Position numbers and translations under genes: made by a program
Shown: one piece after another, positions 59,607 through 64,000 of the stretch
How the letters are laid out: every line of letters starts with the position of its first letter
Numbering within the stretch: the first letter of the stretch is position 1
Notes under the pieces: model-generated
Databases searched by the model: none
The model's input: only the letters and a program-made list of their open reading frames with translations
Told to the model about the DNA's origin: nothing
Source of the DNA: Candidatus Fluviicola riflensis
Lineage (GTDB): Bacteria; Bacteroidota; Bacteroidia; Flavobacteriales_D; Crocinitomicaceae
Direction: 5' to 3'
Length of the DNA stretch: 64,000 bases
Assembly: GCA_002243285.1 (NCBI GenBank)
Contig: CP022585.1
Span: 1,600,641-1,664,640 of the forward strand

Positions 59607-60323
59607 TTAAAACAATCCTTTATTATCATACGCCAATTTTGCCATCGTATAACTTGTCGGTGATTCCACGGTCAGGCTTTCGATTTCGGGCACTTCGTAG
59701 AACATCGGGTTTTTGCCGAATTTTTTCTTTCCGTTCCGGTTGAATGCCGCACGGTTAAAGATGTTGAATACGGTGTCTTCAAAGATCACAAAATGCGGCT
59801 CGTCTCTCAACGTGATCGTTGGATAATCGCTGCTATCGTATAATCGTTTTTCCAAACGATAAAGACTCATGACCGAGTCAAATTGTTTGTATTCGTCGTT
59901 GAGAACATAATCATAATAACGCTCGATAGCGTCTTCAATCGTACGGACGGAAAGCAGCGGATTGATACATTGCGTTTGCATAAAATGCTCGCCCTGGATT
60001 TTATCGAGTGAATTTGCGGTATTTCTGTCGGAAGTCGGCATTTCTTCGAGGATCCGTTGTGAAACGTCATCTGAGAATGTCTCCGGATTTGGGAAATCAA
60101 TCACCGAGATCTTGTTGTTACCGGCGTATTTAGTCCTCACTGCGGCAACATCGGTAGTTATGACAATCCTGTTGATTGCTGTAACAGCCAACAGTTTTTC
60201 GATCATTAACTGATACAATGGTTTCCCGCCGAAATCCTTTAAATGAGAATCGGGTAAGCTGGAATTGTTGGAGTTATTGGTTTGCTGGACGGTGATGAGC
60301 GCAGTGATAGCCGGTTTATTCAT
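59607..60323 (-). CDS. Divergent cytidylyltransferase-like protein
   Basis: A 238-aa protein from the ATG at 60323 (MNKPAITALITVQQTNN); a longer frame runs to 60398. Segments typical of CMP-sugar synthetases are present: FGGKPLYQLMIEKLLAVTA, INRIVITTDVAAVRTKY, an MQTQCINPLLSVRTIEDAIE counterpart of the Q-P-T-S-P-L motif, and FDSVMSLYRLEKRLY. The key N-terminal PARGGSK-type nucleotide-binding motif is replaced by a Gln/Asn/Ser-rich stretch, so catalysis in the usual way is doubtful. It may have altered substrate use or be a family relic. Confidence 0.6.
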   Translation of the reverse strand: MNKPAITALITVQQTNNSNNSSLPDSHLKDFGGKPLYQLMIEKLLAVTAINRIVITTDVAAVRTKYAGNNKISVIDFPNPETFSDDVSQRILEEMPTSDRNTANSLDKIQGEHFMQTQCINPLLSVRTIEDAIERYYDYVLNDEYKQFDSVMSLYRLEKRLYDSSDYPTITLRDEPHFVIFEDTVFNIFNRAAFNRNGKKKFGKNPMFYEVPEIESLTVESPTSYTMAKLAYDNKGLF

Positions 60324-60395
60324 GAGACAGAGCGTTTTTGGGAACCAAGAATAGGCATTTTTATTGAGAGTTTTATCACGAAGTTGAGATGTAGA

Positions 60396-60432
60396 CAAAA
60401 AGAGCGTAATCGTTTCTCACAATTACGCTCTT
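60396..60432 (-). terminator. Terminator of the XRE-pentapeptide gene
   Basis: AAGAGCGTAAT (60400-60410) pairs with ATTACGCTCTT (60422-60432), followed on the minus strand by TTTTTG. Confidence 0.75.
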
Positions 60433-60452
60433 CGTTTTCGGTTTTGAGAAGA

Positions 60453-61349
60453 TCACGCTGTTATCAACGTTATTCCACTCAAATCGGCTTTCCCGTTTTT
60501 TAGGAACTCGTAGGTCATGCGATCTGCCTTGCAATCAATAAACTTCAGTTGTTTCAAACTTCTGTTTTTAAAGAATGTATTGATCAGCGTAGCATTTTGG
60601 AAAGTCACGCGTTTAAAAGCGGAGTTTTCAAACGAACATTCTTCAATTGTGCCACTGAATACAACATCGGCAAGATAAATCGCGCTAAACGAAGTACGGT
60701 TCAACACCGCGTTGACCACTGTGTTTTTCTCAAAACCTCCTGATTTAAACACCATTCCGGTTAAATCGGCACCTGTGAAATCACAGCCATTGATATGACT
60801 TCCTGAAAATTCAGTTTCGATCATGATACAGTTGTTAAACTTGTTGTTGAGGAAGTTGGAGCCCTGAATGTGGCTTTTGCTAATATCGGAGCCTGAAAAG
60901 TCACAACTGTCGATGTTGTTGTTTTTCAACAGAAGACCCGACAAATTGGAGCCGATGAATTTACAGCGTTGCATGTTGGAAGAGCTGAATTTTTCATTCA
61001 AATCCTTCAATCCCGAAAAATCAGCGTCAACCCAGTTTCCGCGCGACATGTCCCAATTGAGTTTTTTTTGCTGCTTTCCCGAAAGCGCTTCTGTCGAAAA
61101 CTCGGTTAACAAAGAAGCATCAAATTCGGCGTCGGGACGTTCCGGGCTTTCTGAAAAGTAATTCAGGTCCACACCCAGGATTTCCGCCAGGCGATTCAAC
61201 GTAATGATATCCGGCATTGATTCCCCGCGTTCCCATTTTCCGACCGCCTGTGAACTAATAAAGAGACGTTCGGCAAGTTGTGCCTGGGAAACATTCATCT
61301 TTTTTCGTGCTTCGGCAATCTTGTTGCCAATCATTTGTGTACTTAACAT
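60453..61349 (-). CDS. XRE regulator with pentapeptide-repeat domain
   Basis: A 298-aa protein. An N-terminal XRE domain (residues about 6-62; AQLAERLFISSQAVGKWERG is the HTH) is followed, after a linker, by about 170 residues of pentapeptide repeats of the A(D/N)LxF type, such as CKFIGSNLSGLLLKNNNIDS and CDFTGADLTGMVFKSGGFEK. Such a right-handed beta helix may mimic DNA or carry a ligand or partner. Combining an XRE head with pentapeptides is known but not common. Candidate operators lie upstream. Confidence 0.85.
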   Translation of the reverse strand: MLSTQMIGNKIAEARKKMNVSQAQLAERLFISSQAVGKWERGESMPDIITLNRLAEILGVDLNYFSESPERPDAEFDASLLTEFSTEALSGKQQKKLNWDMSRGNWVDADFSGLKDLNEKFSSSNMQRCKFIGSNLSGLLLKNNNIDSCDFSGSDISKSHIQGSNFLNNKFNNCIMIETEFSGSHINGCDFTGADLTGMVFKSGGFEKNTVVNAVLNRTSFSAIYLADVVFSGTIEECSFENSAFKRVTFQNATLINTFFKNRSLKQLKFIDCKADRMTYEFLKNGKADLSGITLITA

Positions 61350-61414
61350 AGTCTTGCTATTTAATAATTCGATACCACAAAGGTAGGCGGGTGTGATTCC
61401 TGAATCTTAAAAGT

Positions 61415-61473
61415 ACAACTACTTATGGTTGTAATCAGGTTATTTTTAGTTGTTTTTGACAACTATTGGTTGT
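61415..61473. promoter_or_regulatory. Cluster of ACAACT/AGTTGT half-sites
   Basis: ACAACT-N6-GGTTGT (61415-61432), AGTTGT-N5-ACAACT (61448-61464) and ACAACT-N3-GGTTGT (61459-61473, sharing a half-site) lie 65-125 bp upstream of the XRE-pentapeptide gene in a 350-bp divergent gap. They could be its own operators. The remainder, 61474-61700, shows no other signal. Confidence 0.45.
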
Positions 61474-61700
61474 TTTTAACAGGATTTAGGATGAATCACA
61501 TTCCGGGCAGAACGGCAGAAAAAATAAAAGCAGAATTTACGCATACTGGAAATGACCAAAGCCTTTCGCAATAGTTCGTTCGGAAACAGTTACAAACAAC
61601 CGATAAAATTTCCTTATCGGTATTTGTTGTCAATTAATTGGTTTTTGTAAATTAGGGTGGTAATTGGTCACGCTTTTACATCATTAAACACACCACTACA

Positions 61701-62726
61701 TTGAAACGATCAATTTTAAATTTAAGTATTCTCGACAGTTTACTGGAAGGATTTCAGGTCATAAGTTACGACTGGAAATACCTCTATGTGAACACGACTG
61801 TTGCCATTCAGGGTCAAAGTACCGTGGAAAGTCTGATAGGAAAAACCATGATGGAATGTTATCCGGGCATCGAAAATACGTTCATGTTCACCCAATTGCA
61901 AAAATGCATGGACGAACGGGTAACCCTTCAGTTTGAAAATGAATTTACCTACAACGATGGTACCAAAAGCTGGTTCGAATTGCGGCTGGAACCCATTCCA
62001 GAAGGAATTTTTGTGTTGTCGACCAATATCACACACCGGAAAAAAGTCGAAGACGAGTTGCTTCAACTGAAAAATGATCTCGAGAATAAAGTGAAAAACC
62101 GAACAGCCGAACTCGAGAAACTGAACAATGAAAAGGACGTGATCCTGAAAGAAATGCATCACCGGGTAAAAAACAACCTGCAGATTATTTCGAGTCTCAT
62201 TCGCCTGCAAATCGAAGAAGGTGACAGCAATATCAACGGCGTGCTCGACAAAACGCAATCGCGGATAGAAACCATTGCCAGCATTCACGAATCGCTTTAC
62301 AAACACAAAGACCTGGCATTGATCAATGTTGCCGATTACTGGAAAAAGCTGTTCAATGATTGTTTGAATTCACTGGCAAATGAGCCGGCCAATTTTAAAT
62401 TGGAACTCGACCTGGATTACATTGAACTGCCCGTTGATAAAATGATCCCGTTGGCATTGCTGATCAACGAATGGATCACAAATTCGATCCTGCATGGCTT
62501 CCGGGGACGTAATCACGGCTCGATCTATCTTTCGCTACAGTTGGTCAATGGCAAGTACCTACTGACATATAAAGATGATGGTGTCGGGTACAATTACACG
62601 AATAATTTTGAAAAAGACCAACACTTCGGCCACTTTCTGATCGACGGTTTTGCTGAACAGCTGAATGGTTCCGTGAAAAAGAAGAAGTGTGATCAAGGGG
62701 TGCATTTTGAGTTGGAGTTTACGTGA
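61701..62726 (+). CDS. PAS-domain HWE/HisKA_2-type histidine kinase
   Basis: A 341-aa soluble kinase, probably started at TTG 61701 (product begins MKRSILNLSILDSLLEGFQV); later ATG starts would cut into the PAS domain. A PAS domain (residues about 8-115) with a PAC-like FELRLEPIPEGIFVLS, then a coil, then the HisKA_2 dimerisation helix with LKEMHHRVKNNLQIISSLIR and a HATPase (LALLINEWITNSILHGF, KDDGVGYN). No spans, so it senses a cytoplasmic cue. No response regulator is adjacent. Confidence 0.85.
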   Translation: MKRSILNLSILDSLLEGFQVISYDWKYLYVNTTVAIQGQSTVESLIGKTMMECYPGIENTFMFTQLQKCMDERVTLQFENEFTYNDGTKSWFELRLEPIPEGIFVLSTNITHRKKVEDELLQLKNDLENKVKNRTAELEKLNNEKDVILKEMHHRVKNNLQIISSLIRLQIEEGDSNINGVLDKTQSRIETIASIHESLYKHKDLALINVADYWKKLFNDCLNSLANEPANFKLELDLDYIELPVDKMIPLALLINEWITNSILHGFRGRNHGSIYLSLQLVNGKYLLTYKDDGVGYNYTNNFEKDQHFGHFLIDGFAEQLNGSVKKKKCDQGVHFELEFT

Positions 62727-62896
62727 ATGTTGATTTTTTAATTAGTGTACATCCTTAAAACCGGTCAACCTATTTTAGGGATGTGCATGTCATTCTAATT
62801 CAAAATTCAGCATTCAACACTAAGAATTGATTTAACTTTTATTCAGATTAGCACCGTTGTTTTATGAGTAACTTGACTGTTACTAACACATAAACT

Positions 62897-64000
62897 ATGG
62901 CGGAAAAAAAATTACATACCGTTCGATTCGCTAAAGGAGGCTCCGACAGTTTTCACGATACACTCATTACACGTGCTAATGCGTATTTCAGAAAAAATAA
63001 TATTTCCCCGTATGCCAATACGAAAATGTGGGTAAAAACTGTTATAATGCTTTCCCTGTACTTTGTTCCCTGTGCGTTGATGATCACCGGTTTCGCGGCA
63101 GGGAGGCCCTGGTTGTTTTTTGGATTCTGGTTGTTAATGGCCGTGGGAATGATCGGGATTGGTACATCGGTTATGCACGATGCCAATCACGGAACCTATT
63201 CCTCCAACCAAAAGGTGAATAAGTTTATCGGTTCCATACTTGAGATAATCGGTGGCTACTCGGTGACATGGAAAATTCAGCACAATCAATTGCATCATAC
63301 GTACACGAATATCGCCGGTTTAGACGATGATTTGGATAGTATCAAATACCTGCGATTTTCACCGCGCCAGCCTTATTACTGGTTTCACCGATACCAATAC
63401 CTGTATGCCTGGTTCTTCTACGCGGTGATGACCCTTTTCTGGATGACAGCAAAAGATTATCTCCAGATCGTACGTTATAAACAACATGATTTGCTCGTGA
63501 ACCATCACGTCTCACTTGGGCAGGCCATTTTCAGAGTTACACTATACAAAATCTTTTATTACGGATACATCATGGTGCTACCGATCCTTTTTTCAGGAAT
63601 GCCGTGGTATGCCGTTGTATTAGGATTTCTGCTCATGCATTTTACCGCTGGTTTGGTGCTCTCGTGTATTTTTCAACCTTCCCACATCGTAGAAGCATCC
63701 ACATTTGAGTTACCGGTAGAATCAAAAATGGGGGGAAGGGAAATGGAAGATTCCTGGGCCATTCACGAGGTAGAAAACACAACCGATTTTGCTCCCGGAA
63801 AGGGATTTATCACTTGGTTTATAGGTGGCTTGAATTACCAGATCGAGCATCACCTGTTTACAGGAGTTTGTCATGTTCATTATCCCGCACTTGCGCCGTT
63901 GGTGCAGAAAACCGCCGCTGAATATGGCGTAACATATCATGTGGAACCAACCTTTTGGAAAGCGTTGCGCGGGCATGTTAAAATGTTGAAGAAGCTGGGG
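62897..64000 (+). CDS. Acyl-lipid/acyl-CoA fatty-acid desaturase, 3' end beyond window
   Basis: At least 368 codons, open to the right edge (MAEKKLHTVRFAKGGSDSF...). The three histidine boxes of membrane desaturases are present: HDANH near residue 95, HNQLHH near 129 and NYQIEHH near 313, with four hydrophobic segments. It inserts a double bond in fatty acyl chains using a di-iron centre. Family length is about 360-380 aa, so only the last few codons are missing. I found this frame by translation from the ATG at 62897. Confidence 0.9.
   Translation, partial: MAEKKLHTVRFAKGGSDSFHDTLITRANAYFRKNNISPYANTKMWVKTVIMLSLYFVPCALMITGFAAGRPWLFFGFWLLMAVGMIGIGTSVMHDANHGTYSSNQKVNKFIGSILEIIGGYSVTWKIQHNQLHHTYTNIAGLDDDLDSIKYLRFSPRQPYYWFHRYQYLYAWFFYAVMTLFWMTAKDYLQIVRYKQHDLLVNHHVSLGQAIFRVTLYKIFYYGYIMVLPILFSGMPWYAVVLGFLLMHFTAGLVLSCIFQPSHIVEASTFELPVESKMGGREMEDSWAIHEVENTTDFAPGKGFITWFIGGLNYQIEHHLFTGVCHVHYPALAPLVQKTAAEYGVTYHVEPTFWKALRGHVKMLKKLG

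Overview
The window comes from a Bacteroidota chromosome, most likely Flavobacteriales; a Crocinitomicaceae/Fluviicola-type host is my guess, not a proof. The evidence is type IX secretion (T9SS) C-terminal sorting domains on at least three secreted proteins, AT-rich intergenic DNA with weak Shine-Dalgarno signals, TAnnTTTG-like -7 boxes, LytTR and NarL-type two-component systems, and family content typical of the phylum. I see no tRNA, rRNA, CRISPR array or transposase gene.

Region 1 (1 to about 13.1 kb) looks like an integrated extrachromosomal element, probably a tailless, membrane-containing prophage or a phage-plasmid. A leftward operon holds a beta-rich 232-aa protein (capsid candidate) followed by a hairpin, a series of small single-membrane-span proteins in overlapping frames, and an HExxH peptidase. 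It runs off the left edge. A rightward operon holds a 605-aa protein, a small membrane protein, a DnaA-domain-IV-like protein, an acidic 311-aa protein and a HerA/A32-type ATPase. Between the arms lie an 11-bp iteron array (a likely replication origin) and a leftward gene pair that matches phage lambda RexA/RexB in size, order and topology. The right end carries two XRE-type regulators with candidate operators, a family of GCCCAC/GTGGGC hairpins and three predicted small RNAs with shared boxes. No integrase is visible.

Region 2 (13.1 to 16.8 kb) encodes a secreted thermolysin-like protease with a T9SS tail and two outer-membrane barrel-like proteins. Region 3 (17.0 to 27.2 kb) is a heavy-metal island: a His-rich secreted protein, a CzcA pump fused to its CzcC/TolC channel, CzcB, a Zn/Cd/Pb-type P-ATPase, a TlpA thioredoxin, an HMA-like protein, a DUF3703 protein and a MerC-like transporter fused to a Cys-rich tail.

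Region 4 (27.2 to 48.1 kb) is a mosaic punctuated by a 66-bp dispersed repeat next to terminator hairpins. It contains a TetR/SDR pair with a shared operator, a GC-rich alpha/beta hydrolase with an internal deletion, a Tat-signal flavoprotein, a TPR histidine kinase with its response regulator, and an uncharacterised three-gene operon (ComEC-like metallo-beta-lactamase protein, 1357-aa beta-rich protein, 708-aa LamG protein). A T9SS adhesin with four exact-length 210-bp repeats, an S41 protease remnant, a Crp/Fnr regulator and small membrane proteins follow.

Region 5 (48.1 to 64 kb) is more ordinary chromosome: a quinone-oxidoreductase/SDR pair divergent from an HxlR regulator, secreted proteins, a LytTR/LytS system, an OmpA lipoprotein, a copper-binding four-helix protein, a divergent cytidylyltransferase-like protein, an XRE-pentapeptide regulator, an HWE-type kinase and a fatty-acid desaturase cut by the right edge.
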